Shown here in pieces: positions 39,681-51,197 of a DNA stretch of 64,000 nucleotides. The notes under the pieces were generated by a model. The model saw only the letters and a program-made list of their open reading frames with translations. It was not told the DNA's origin and searched no databases. The stretch covers positions 12,150,001-12,214,000 of the forward strand of contig JAEMBT020000002.1 of the NCBI GenBank assembly GCA_018873245.2. Direction: 5' to 3'. The position numbers and the translations under genes were made by a program. The DNA comes from Archegozetes longisetosus. Taxonomy: Eukaryota; Arthropoda; Arachnida; Sarcoptiformes; Trhypochthoniidae. Position 1 is the stretch's first letter. Every line of letters starts with the position of its first letter.

Positions 39681-41090
39681 CACATAAAATAGTTAAGAGC
39701 CCATATTTGATTGCCTAATAAAAAAGTATTTGTTGAGATATTTTACTTAACGACTTAATCCGTTTTGTATTGATTGGAACTAAACATAATATCTTATAAC
39801 ATGACAGAAATTTGGTGCCTTTTTCAACAGCTTGCTACAAGTCGAGACACGAATTTGTGGAAAGACATGAAATAAAGTTGTTGAGCACTTCCTGACAAAA
39901 GAAAAGATCACGCATAGGCTTTATGTTCAGGCCATTAGATATACTGCACATAGAATTGCATAAATGAATAAACGCAATCATTTATATTCAAACGATCGTA
40001 AGGAAAAGAAATAATTACCCAAATTACGCAACAGCTTGGCATTAAAAACAACATTAACTGGACTTTAGTCGGAACAGAAATTGTCTGAACTGACGAATAA
40101 GTGAAAGTAGTTATTATTTGGTTTATTATTCACTTTTTTCGGGCTCTTCTCGAGCTGTCAGATACCACTATAGCATCATAGCCTTCTCAATGGCAAAAGT
40201 TGACCAAACGTGAACCTCAAATAGCAATAAAACGGTATAATTGCAATTGTTTTGCCATAAAATCCTTTAATGTCGATTTGATATCCAAATCGCATGTGAT
40301 TGAGAGCCGTTATCTTTTTTATGCGTTTCTTAAATATGAAGTATTATACATATCCATTAATTATTTCATACTTTTTATTTTGATCTTCTCAAACGCTCTT
40401 TAAAGAACATATTATCAGTTATTTTATATAATTGGACCTTTTCATTGAATTAGGGTTCAAATAAATGATTTTGTAAATAAACGTGAGAAATTCTAAGTCT
40501 GCACAATTCATAGGCGATATACCAAAGGCTTAAAATAACTAAATCATTGCTAATCATTAGAATTATTAAATTATCTTTTCTTCGATCACACCTAAAACTA
40601 ATGAAAGAGTTAGCAAAAAGCAGTTATTTATGATAATTACTGGTATTTAGCGAACGAACGCACGAAAATCTTTAGTTTTATAATTAATTAGAGCTTTTCC
40701 TTATCAGAGGAGTCAAAAGGAATGACAAACTTGAAGTTCAACTTAATTAACTTTAACTTTGATTTTAAAAGTGATTTATGTGAGAAAATTATTTGCAAAA
40801 ACTTGGGAATACAAAAAACTTAGAGTTTGAAAATATTTCAAATCTGTTCAAACAATTAAATTTAATTTAATTTAAATACCACTTTGAGCCCTATGAGAAT
40901 ATTACAAATACGAATCAATTCATAAATCTTTTCATGACAAGTCTTTTAGGGTAAAGCTATACAATGAATCAATGACTCAACAAGAAAGTTGGCCCAGAAG
41001 TTTTCTACACTTCAATACTCCACTTTGTGTCGGCATTTTAGATCTAAGAGTCTCTCATTCAATGCTTAATGTACTTCGAATAGAAATCGG

Positions 41091-41350
41091 TATTAGAAGA
41101 GTAGATGGTTGCATCTACAATTGAACAATTGATCTGTAGCTAGCGCACTACATGCTTCTCTCCCTTACCTAACTCATCAGCTAATCTAAATATACTTCGA
41201 CTACAATAGTTAAGTTAGGTTAGGTTAGGTAAGAGGGATGGCGCGCCTAATGCGCCAGGCACACGGGTACTTATTGTATTGTCGAGAGACACTTAGGTCT
41301 GAATGCCTTTAGTGTCTCATCTGATCGCTGAATCTCAGGCTCTCCAGTCC
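41091..41350. repeat. structured GC-rich island with interstitial TTAGG repeats
   Basis: Several inverted repeats are packed in 260 nt: GTAGATG..CATCTAC near 41100; CCTTACCTAAC near 41164 facing GTTAGGTAAGAGG near 41224; GGCGC GCCTAAT GCGCC at 41240-41256; and GAGACACT (41286-41293) facing AGTGTCTC (41311-41318). Three perfect TTAGG units lie at 41215-41229. The block from 41231 on is clearly richer in GC than its surroundings. It could be a SINE or other short retroposed RNA, a truncated mobile-element end, or a non-coding RNA gene. I could not find a convincing tRNA B box. Confidence 0.45.
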
Positions 41351-44300
41351 AAAAGTTTCAATATTTGTAAAATTATTATTAAAGTTTAATTAACGGAATA
41401 CTATAGCTTGAAATAACTGAAATATTAAAGGCACAACTCTATTCACACCTAAATATAATTGAAGATTAATTTTTTTCCAGGAAAATTTTTAATGATTGAA
41501 CGACATAACAAGTTGGGATATCCTATTATGAATAGCCAGATCAATCATTTTGAAAAGTTTATATTGTTTGATGGATTAACTGAATAAAAGATTTACAACT
41601 AGATCATAAATTCTGTGTTTCACTTTCAATTCTTAAAGTTCAGATACTTATAACTTGAAATTAAGAGTTGAATCTCCTTCTCTGATGAATTAGCTTTATT
41701 TCGATTTCTATTCCTCAGGCATTTATTTTTTCAGAATATATTATTGAAGTCGAAAAACACATAACATTTCAAAGCCTACTCTTTGATTATAAAAAGGTAA
41801 TAAGCTATTAGAAGTGCGTGTCTTCTAAAAATATCCCAGAAATAGGTGTAAGTTTTGCATATAAGTATTAAATTAAGAGACGGAACTCAAGTCAAGAATT
41901 TTTTAATCGACGACAGGAAGTCCAGGCAACAATCAGATTAGGACAAATTTGAGCTCCAATCTTGGGATTTAGAAATTAAAGATCATTTAAGAGTCACGAG
42001 AGTTATTGTCTCTTAACATTTTTCAAATCATAGTGAGTTTTATTCAATGCTCAACTGAATGACCCCGAGCAGTCTTTACTCGGACACACCGCCGCCACAC
42101 AATTCTTATTGTTCTTTAAGAGTCTTCAATATTGTCACTGATTCTTAAAAAGATATTTAAAAAAACATAATTATGGTAATCTACGATTTAAATCAATAAT
42201 TGGGAAAATAAGTGAATTCAGCAATTATTGAACTTCAGATCTGAACCGGTTATTTACATTTGGGTTTCGACCCCAAACCTAAGTTCTTTCTGATGAATTG
42301 AGAAATCTTGAGATTATAATCTTGAGGAATAGTGTAAGTAAATCAATATTTAATGCTCTTATAATAAAAATGATGACCATTTTTATATTATTCTTAGTCC
42401 TATGTCTTATGGATAACATTATTAAGCGTATTACACTCTCTATTCTTTTATATTATTAATATGGATTTCATACATTCGCTACCGTACTAAACGTTTAAGC
42501 CTATCATTTAAAGTGAAAGTTTCATTAATCATTAAGCAATAATTTATTAGATTAGATCAACAAATTTCCAAATAAGATATTCTAATCATATATTAAACAT
42601 TAGATACGAATAGCTGACGACCCACAGACTCATTTCGGTCTTGTAGAGATTGAAAGTTGCACTTCATTAAGAGTGGAGACATTCAAGATATTAATGTTCT
42701 CTGAGTCTCGATTTGAAAGAGCTATTTTTAATCCCCTAAATACTAATATCAAAAGTGAATTTGTCAACTTCTCCGTCAATACTAATTATTAAATTAAATG
42801 CTTTTTAAATTGTTTCTTAATCATAATAGGAAGAATAGGTGCACAATACAAAGACTCAAATGCTAGAAGTAATAATAGATTTATGTTTGACGATTTGATA
42901 ATCATTGACTTTTCGAAATCTCCGGTAACTATAAATTAATGACTCTATGAAAAGAGGTTGTTATTAAATGCAAAATAAGAATATATCTGTCTGAATGCAA
43001 GAATTGATGGCACGGATGTAGGAGGAATCGACAATTACTTTGTTATTGCAACTTGCTTATTGCTGCTGAAAAGTCAAATTTTCAAAAGTCAAACTTTCAA
43101 CCATGAAATATGCGACACTCAAAGCAGTTTAACTTATTGTGAACGTACGTCACGGCTATTTAATACTGACTTAATTGAAAACAGAACATAAGACTGACTC
43201 AAATTTCTAGTAATTTAGATTCACTTTAGGTTTTCAAGACTTTATTATTCTGGCTCAGCATGTATTCAACTATTGTATTCCAAAGGCTCTACAGTTTGAA
43301 ATGAAAGTCAAAGTTTTCTCCTTTTCAAAACTAAGTTTATTCTTGCGGAGAAAATTTTTTCACTTTCAATACATCTGAAATGCCGAAGTATTGAAAATAT
43401 GAAATTATGTGATGGAATTCGACCATTTTTTCAATACTACTTACAACAAATCACGATTCTTTCAGGCCTTTGAAAAACAAAAATTGTTATCATTCTCAAT
43501 AAACTGCGTTCAGTCACAATAGATATAATAAGATTATCGGTTCATTAAGATTTTTATATATAAACTCTAAATTACTATTGAAGTTGTTCATATCCTTTCA
43601 GTTCATATTTTCAATGATTGCGTAAATTTAAATAACATAAAAATAAACTGATGAAAATAGATGTAATTCAATTAGCTTCGGTAATTGTTTCAGTAATTCA
43701 CTAATGGTTATTATACTTTCACTCACTTGTTTAAGACATAATTTAAATAGCTAATAGAAATTACCATTAGCTTTAAGTTATTAGATAAATGACTACAGCA
43801 AACAGACTTCCCAAGTTGAGAAAAGTTTTTACTGTTCAATTTGTTATGGCCTGCATTGAACTTATATAGTATTTGCATGCATTTCTAAGCAGAGTTATGA
43901 TTAAAAATAAAAACACCCATAAAGTTGATGACATTAAGTATGAAATATTCATATGCTTTAGTAGCAAATTGCCTCAAATTACAAAATATTTAAATTACTT
44001 TTCTCACCTACAACTAAAAGTTTGAGTTAAGAGAGTAATTAGCATTTGATTCTAGTGTGATCGCTCTAAGCCTATAATTAAAAACTTGTCTAATTTCATT
44101 GAATAGACGATTACAAATTAAAAAGATGTTTAGTTTTATTTGCTTTAGTACACCCTCTAATTTCAATGGACAACTTCCTGTTTAGAGTATTAACATGATT
44201 AATATTCAAAATGATTAGTCAATCAACTATTTTTTAAATAGCTGCTAATCTTTTTATGCTAAAAATTTTCCCAAACATTTCATCTGTTGAAAAATAAGAG

Positions 44301-47300
44301 GAATTTAGTTAGAAATGCCATGTTTGAGACTATATATCATTGAGACATAATTTTAACCCTTTTAAAAATCAAATTAATGAATATTACTTTTAACTGGTTA
44401 TAAAAGCAGATAATTTTTATTAAGACTGTAAATATTTATAATAGCTATCGGCAAAACTGCTTTCAATGAACAACTTCACAGACAAATGGATGTAGCATCA
44501 ATAATTTATTTTTATTCAATAGTTTAAGGGTATAATTATTAGAAAAATCATGCTTCAAAACATTCATTTGCTCAACTATATTGACAGTTTGTATTCTACA
44601 ACTGAACACTAGACTGACACTATCTCATTATTAAACATGAGTCAAATTGCAATCAATGTTAAGGGTGTGGGCAATGCCTCAAATTCAAACTTACATTAGT
44701 ATATTGTATTCTCTCTAACACGAGAAATCATATGCGATTACTATATCACATATCCCGGAAGCTCATAATAAAGTCGGTGTGAGAAAACTTTAGAGAATAC
44801 CATACATAACGAATCAATTTTGATATTGTTTTCGGAAGCCATATATAGTTATGGTGAGCAGATCTCAATCACATGAGGGGCGGTTTAATTATTGGTTTGT
44901 TCATCTTATCATAAACTCATATCATTTAAGGTTTTTCACTAAATTGACGAATTTTATTTGAATTCAGGAATTCTCTGTCACTGGTATTCAAGTCAAATTG
45001 AACTGAAGTTTTCAGTTAACAGACACTTGATTTATGCACGAGTACGTGCTTTGCATTCCTTCGACGCATAACTTGTGGGAACAATTATGCATTTGGTGAG
45101 AGAGACTCTGATGTTTTCTCTTAACTTCTTAATCAGGAGCCAAATTAGGCAAACTATTTCTTCAGAGAAGAGAGTGTCCTTTCATGCATGTGTCCCTTCT
45201 TTGGATGCATTGAAAAACAAAAATTTGATAAACCAAATAAAAAATATGCCATTAATAAAATTGATTACAAATTTTATCAGTGAAACATTGAGACAGCCAT
45301 AAAAGCTTAACAGCTCAACAAATTTAGATAAGACGTGATTCTCTAAAGTAAGTAACTCAAAAATCATGTCAGATTTGACAGACATACAAATATCTCTTTA
45401 GTAATGTCGCGGTATTCCTATGAGGTGGTCATTGCCGTCACTGCCATTTGAAAGCACATTTTCTAAAACTTTTTTTTTTGCTGACGGCATATGCACTGCC
45501 GAATCAAATAAATCACATTAAAATTGTATATTTGAAGGGCAAAATTGATATATGTAATAGGAGTGCTTTGTTATGCAAAGATTTTTATCACTTTTTAAGT
45601 AAATGGGATTTGAACGTACACTAATCTGTGACCACCTTCTTTTCCATTAAAGTTATAAGCATTCATATTATGTTACCTTAATAAAGAAATTGATATTATC
45701 TTAAGCTTATAAATATTGTTTTAAATTAGCATTCAAGAAACGAATTTTTCAGTTTAGCTTAAAGTGTTTTATGGTTGTTAGAAACTCATTAAACCTAACT
45801 TATTCATTGACTATTATATTTGTTTTTCAGTCAATTTTAATACGCACTTAATGTTTTAGCAAAATTTGCAATTCAAACTAAAGATAAGATTCTCAAGTGA
45901 ACCCTTTCTGCTTTTTGGTGCATTCAATGTTGAGTTTTAGATTTACATTAGATTCCGTATGCTTGAAGCAAGATGATCAAATATTTCTTAAACAATACCT
46001 TTATTATATGAAACAAATCGGAGAAATAAAATTGCATCAAATTTGTATCTTTTTCAGACAGTTCAAATTGATAAAAGAGTTGAATGCACTTTCACTTTCG
46101 ATCAAATTACAATGTATTTGGTTAACAAAAGAATTTCGGCTGGTCTGTAAGAGTTACCAACAAGTATTATTTGTAGTACATGCCAATTATAACAGCTTTT
46201 TTAGGCCACCAGGAGAGCAACAAAGCGAGAAGCGTGAATACCGCCCTAAAATGATAACATACTAACCATCAGCTCTTTTTATATTAAGATTTATATATTT
46301 GACAAAATCTATCGCTTTTATTCTCCAAAGCAGACAAAAATAAGAAAGCGATAGCTTTTCAATTCCGTATCTGATAACTTATGAACTTTGGATGCAGATC
46401 CAGAATACAGTTCTTCTTAAGTTCCATTGACACCAGATTTTCGGCTCAAAAGATATTGACTTTTTTCAATAGGTTTCGCCATTTTTACAAATCGTCTACT
46501 ACTGGCTCTTTCGATCGATTATTGTAAAAAAGTAATTATTTATTGAATCCAGTCTTTGAGCCATTCATAGCATTCTAGTGGAAAGTCATGTTTTCAAAGA
46601 TAGTCATTTATTCTTTTTGGCCAACTATCTGTTTGATAAATAATGGCTCGAACGTTACACTATAAACCAATCAATCACTTTTTATGCTTCGTTCCTGCTT
46701 CTCCTCTTTGTATAATATTTCATAATAGAAAACCATTTAATAGATTTACGGTATTATTGCATAAACAGTTTTCTTATATACCTGTAAAATCATAAGAACT
46801 AACCGTCTCTTAGTGTAATTTGAATAAACTTCATGTATCGATGCAATTGAGCAGTTATGCACTCAGGTTGTTGTTTGGTATGAATCCAAAAGTGTAGTGC
46901 AGTATTATATTACTATTGATAAAGACATTCTACACATTTTCATTGCTCAACAATTCCGGTCAATTAAAGTTTGAGCACAACAGTTTCAACGAAGGCATTA
47001 ACATAGGCTCACTCGTTTTGCATTTTCTCTCATATGAACCTTGATAATTCATAAACTTTTATTAAACTATTGCAAATGTTAGACCTGAATACGGATTTTA
47101 AAAATCAAATTCTGCATTCAGTCATTATTTGAGAATCTTGTGGATAAAGGTTTGTCTTAATGTCGAAACTATATGTATTCGATGAGATGCGATAGTAAAT
47201 ACTCAATCTTTGTTAATTAGTTTATTTAGTTTTCCAATAACACAGAAAATTTGTTTGCATAGTCTGAACGTTAATTTAATTACTTTCTTGGAAAACAGTT

Positions 47301-48500
47301 TCTTTTTTGGAAAATCCTTTTCCACAAGATTTATATTTGGATAAATATTTTGAATAGCCAATGAAAATAAATTTTCACGACTTAGTAATGAATAAATTAA
47401 AAACTTGCAAATACAAAAAGTTTTTTAAAAGTTTTATTGTGGAAATTAATGATATCACGAAAATTATAAGAAATAGCAATAAATCTGATTCATTGATGCG
47501 TAAATCTAAGTCTCATTTAATAAGGTTTGAAGCAGGAAAAATTTTCAAATAAATAACCTAATGGCTTAACAACGCAATCGAATAGGATTTATGAGCACAA
47601 CTTTGGTCAAATCGACGCAAAAGTTCTGTTTTGATGAGATGGTTTCAAGTTTGATATTTGATCTTCACTGTCTTCCTGGTCAAACTTGTCCAATTATAAT
47701 TTGTGCTTTTATAATAATAATCATTATTATCATATATAATCAGGTGTGGCTCATGCCAAACACAGCTTTTCAATTTTAGACTTACCAACACCCGTAATAA
47801 TTTGCTACCGAAGAAGTGTTGCCTAAGTTGAGTGTAACATGTTTCGTAGAAAATAAGTGCTACATATCACGCAAATACAAATAATTAGAAAAATATTAAA
47901 GTATTCCGTTTACAGCATAGTTAAGTGTAGTTTTATTTCATGGATTGGTTTTTTCTTTTTCCACTTTTTGCAAATTCATCGAAAAAGTAAACTTATTTGA
48001 TTTATATAAATACTCTGAATATTGAAAGTTAGTTTTAATATTGACTTAGAAGCAATAAAAAGTACAACTAATTAATACGAAATGCAGTATCCGCGTTATT
48101 GACCTGAGACCTCAAATAAAAGGAATCATAACCTTATAAAAGTATTGATTAGGTCAATAACTCTATGAGTTAGAGCGACCGACTTTGAAATATTTGAAGC
48201 GGTAGTTGCACTTTCACTTTCTTATTACTTATCCGTTTCAAATAGAATTAGATATTCCCCGACATAGACTCTCCATCATATGGCCCGTCATGCTCTCAAC
48301 GTATATAAGTCATGATCTTTCTTAATGTCAATTAGAATAAGCGCACGTTATTGCCCCCTAACACAAGTCCTGGACGATTAAAAATTAAAACTCAAAACTG
48401 TAAGCATTTGTAAGCAAAACCCAGTGGCATAACTTTGAGCAATTAGAGGATCTAAGCCGAGGACCGAGCAATTCATTCTTTGATGGCAGCAACCAATGCG
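41351..48500. other. gene desert, later part; no supported gene
   Basis: About 7 kb of AT-rich sequence. The longest frame is 45897-46265 on + (122 codons); it has no domain pattern, signal sequence or convincing splice context. A short inverted pair TGCCGTCA / TGACGGCA lies near 45434-45487. Nothing else stands out. Confidence 0.5.
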
Positions 48501-48534
48501 TACATTCCATTCATGTCATTTTTAAGAAAGAATA

Positions 48535-48560
48535 ACTTTGACTTTGACTTTGACTTTGAC
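48535..48560. repeat. ACTTTG microsatellite
   Basis: Four perfect ACTTTG units plus a partial unit in non-coding DNA. Confidence 0.9.
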
Positions 48561-48621
48561 AGCTATCATTATTATTGCATTATAGAGGATGACTCTACTG
48601 AATCCCTATTAATTCAGTGCA

Positions 48622-48690
48622 CATACACTGACAGTCAGTGTATGGGCCGTAAAGTCAGTGTATGGGCCGTACAGTGAGTGTATGGGCCGT
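48622..48690. repeat. 23-nt palindrome leading into three 20-nt tandem units
   Basis: CATACACTGA (48622-48631) and TCAGTGTATG (48635-48644) form a hairpin with a 3-nt loop. The right arm is also part of the first of three 20-nt units: 48631-48650, 48651-48670 and 48671-48690, sharing the core GTGTATGGGCCGT. The units differ at only a few positions, so the amplification looks recent. Confidence 0.85.
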
Positions 48691-51197
48691 TTGTTAAATT
48701 GTGAATAAAGGCATGTGAGATCTTTTCCTAAATTACATTTGTCTAAAAAATGTGACTGACCTAAGATATAAGACCATATGCGTGGGAGTCATTGAGCCAT
48801 CAATGAGCGACTACAATTTGAGAAGGAGAGCACCAAACTCTAAATCACAGCAACAAATATCTAGTCTGTCTCTTCCCCTCTTATGACTCAGTCTCATATT
48901 TCTCTAATATCTCTCATTGACTCATTCACCAACTTTGTTCAGAGAGTTTTGCTCTTTCAAATCTTCTAATTTTATTGTGTTTCTGATTTGCGTCCATTTC
49001 CCAAACAAAAGCTATAATCATATAAAAAGTTCAATTGAACACACCTTTAAATGAACTAAATTGAGACAGAATGAGATAATGCCTAATATTATGATTGATG
49101 TTGACTACAATTTAATCTGACTTTGTTTGAAACCAATAGTTGGATAGATGCATAAAAAATTGAGAACACATATTTTCAATAAGTTTGTATCGAAGAATTA
49201 GGAAGTCTTATCTTTAACTCACTTCCGTCCTCTAAAAGCTTACGTAATTGGGCAGACATTACAATAACGGTTGGTTTTGAAAACAAGTTAATTTATTCAC
49301 TTTTCCTAATTGATGAGAAAATGCTTAATGGAATCATGTGAATTAAATGACCTTTGCTTAAAAGTCTCATATACTATCAGTTACTCTCGTATGTACTATC
49401 AGTTACTCTCATGTTTACTTCAACAATTCATAAATTCACTTCTATCGATCATTCCATCATTATATCTATTCACTTTATTTAACAACAAATATCTATGAAA
49501 ATATTTTTCATCTTAAATATGATAACTTGTAACTAACAATTAAGTAATTTTGCTATCAATTATGCTATTATTGAGTGATTCATTCCTTAATAGCATAAGA
49601 ATGTCGTTTTTTATGCAGTCAGCGGGAGTTCTAGCTAGATGTGAATACACTATTTTTGTTGTTCGAAGATTTGTAGCAGATATCAAACGTCAATCTTTTC
49701 AAACTCAAACATGTTTAAATAAGGGAATGGCATTTACAATCATTTGAGTTACATCGAGTTCGTGTCATTACTTAATATTCACGTTCTCATCACAAAACTT
49801 ATAAAAGTAAGTCAATTCAGTTCATTAGATGCAGTGCACACTTCTCTCAAACTACATCAACCGATAAACCAAAAACTTGACTCAACAAAAGTTTTCATTC
49901 TTTGTTATTGAGCACTTTGAAAACAGTATCTGTTAAGAACTGAAAACAAAATCTCTACCTTTACAATAAGTTAAGGGAATAACCTTATAAGGTCCCATTA
50001 ATCAATTTCAGTGATCTCAGATTGAATCTAAAATCTCAAGTGAGTAAAAGCAAGGGTACGGTAGCCAAAACGGTAGGACAGTTTCAGCTAATTAACCGAT
50101 TGTACATACTAACAATACTATCATACTGTATAGTCACGAGAAAAAAATTTGACATTATTGAAGGTGCGGTTACGCTTAAAATTAAAATGAGACTCTTTGG
50201 TCTCGTGCGACAATCAAAAGTTCATTTCCTTGTGACTGGACTTACCGGACACTCTATAGCACACAACCATAGTATAACATTACAATGAATCTAGTTTGGT
50301 TAGACGGTATTCATAGTTTGAGACGTGCCTTAACTGTAATTGTTGACAAGTGTTAACAACACAGGTTAGTTGTTTGAACTGCTGGGCAGTATTGATTACA
50401 GTTTCCAAAATCAATGCCAACCTAAGATAACTTTTTGAATCAATAATTTGAAGTATCGAATTAAGCTTTCAAAATATAGTTGACATCTCGTAAGTAGTCC
50501 TTAATTGTAGAAACTTAGGGCAAGTCATCAAGGTTGTAGCAATACTCGAGTTATCAAAGCTATCAAAGTATTTGAGTAGCTAAAAAATCATAACTTGTTG
50601 TGAATTACAATCGTAACGCATGTTTATAGGAGCTTTATAGATCATTTTCATTCAATTTTTTCTTAGATATTAGCATTTTTGCCTGATCTAAGGCTAAAAA
50701 ATATTTGTGATGAAGGGTTAGTGGTGTTTCGCAATTCTCAGAATTAGGGAGGATAAGAATAAAGTTACTGTTTCCTTAATTGAGTCCGAATGTGATGACT
50801 AATGCAGGCAAACTATTTCTAGATAGTCAGTATATGAGTCAAAGCTCAAAACTTTCAAACTAGTCTTCAACTCCAACATATGCTCCACTCGACCAATACT
50901 ATTATTATGAACAAACATAACTAAAATCACGATTATTCATGCAATCACAAAATGATTTGCTGCATTAAAATAATTTAAGTTAATAGTTAAAACATGATTA
51001 TAATTATTTACAAATAATTCGATTTGAAATACATTACTTGGAAGAACGCAAGAGTTATGCTCGAGTTCTAGCGAGTATTGAGTAACACTAACGCATGTCA
51101 TGTGTTGTTTATATTTTATTTAGAATAAAATGCAGTCATCAATGTGTCAAACAATAATTCATTATAATATTTAATTCACTTTTAATCAATTTATAAA
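48691..51197. other. upstream region of the SORL1-type gene
   Basis: About 2.5 kb before the SORL1-type start codon. It should contain its promoter and any non-coding first exon, but I cannot place either. A 22-nt-period direct repeat (ACTATCAGTTACTCTC) lies at 49373-49410. Other short frames look like noise. Confidence 0.5.
49373..49410. repeat. 16-nt direct repeat, 22-nt period
   Basis: ACTATCAGTTACTCTC occurs at 49373-49388 and, identically, at 49395-49410, with GTATGT between the copies. Confidence 0.85.

Larger units (their letters stand above)
34996..41090. other. gene desert, middle part; no supported gene
   Basis: AT-rich DNA with short frames such as 36730-36915 and 36924-37154 on +, which lack recognisable domains or splice partners. 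Two perfect inverted repeats (36191-36223 and 39649-39680) are annotated separately. I see no RNA gene. Confidence 0.55.

Noticed and set aside
45600-45650. tRNA-like stretch on - (TTCAAATCCC resembling a T loop)
   Set aside because: The T stem does not pair and no D arm or acceptor stem is present.
45897-46265. 122-codon frame on +, the longest in the desert
   Set aside because: No signal peptide, domain or plausible exon partner; composition resembles translated non-coding DNA.
48150-48215. tRNA-like stretch on + (GAGTTAGAGCGACCGACTTTGAA)
   Set aside because: Resembles a D arm and anticodon region, but no T arm and no closing acceptor stem were found.
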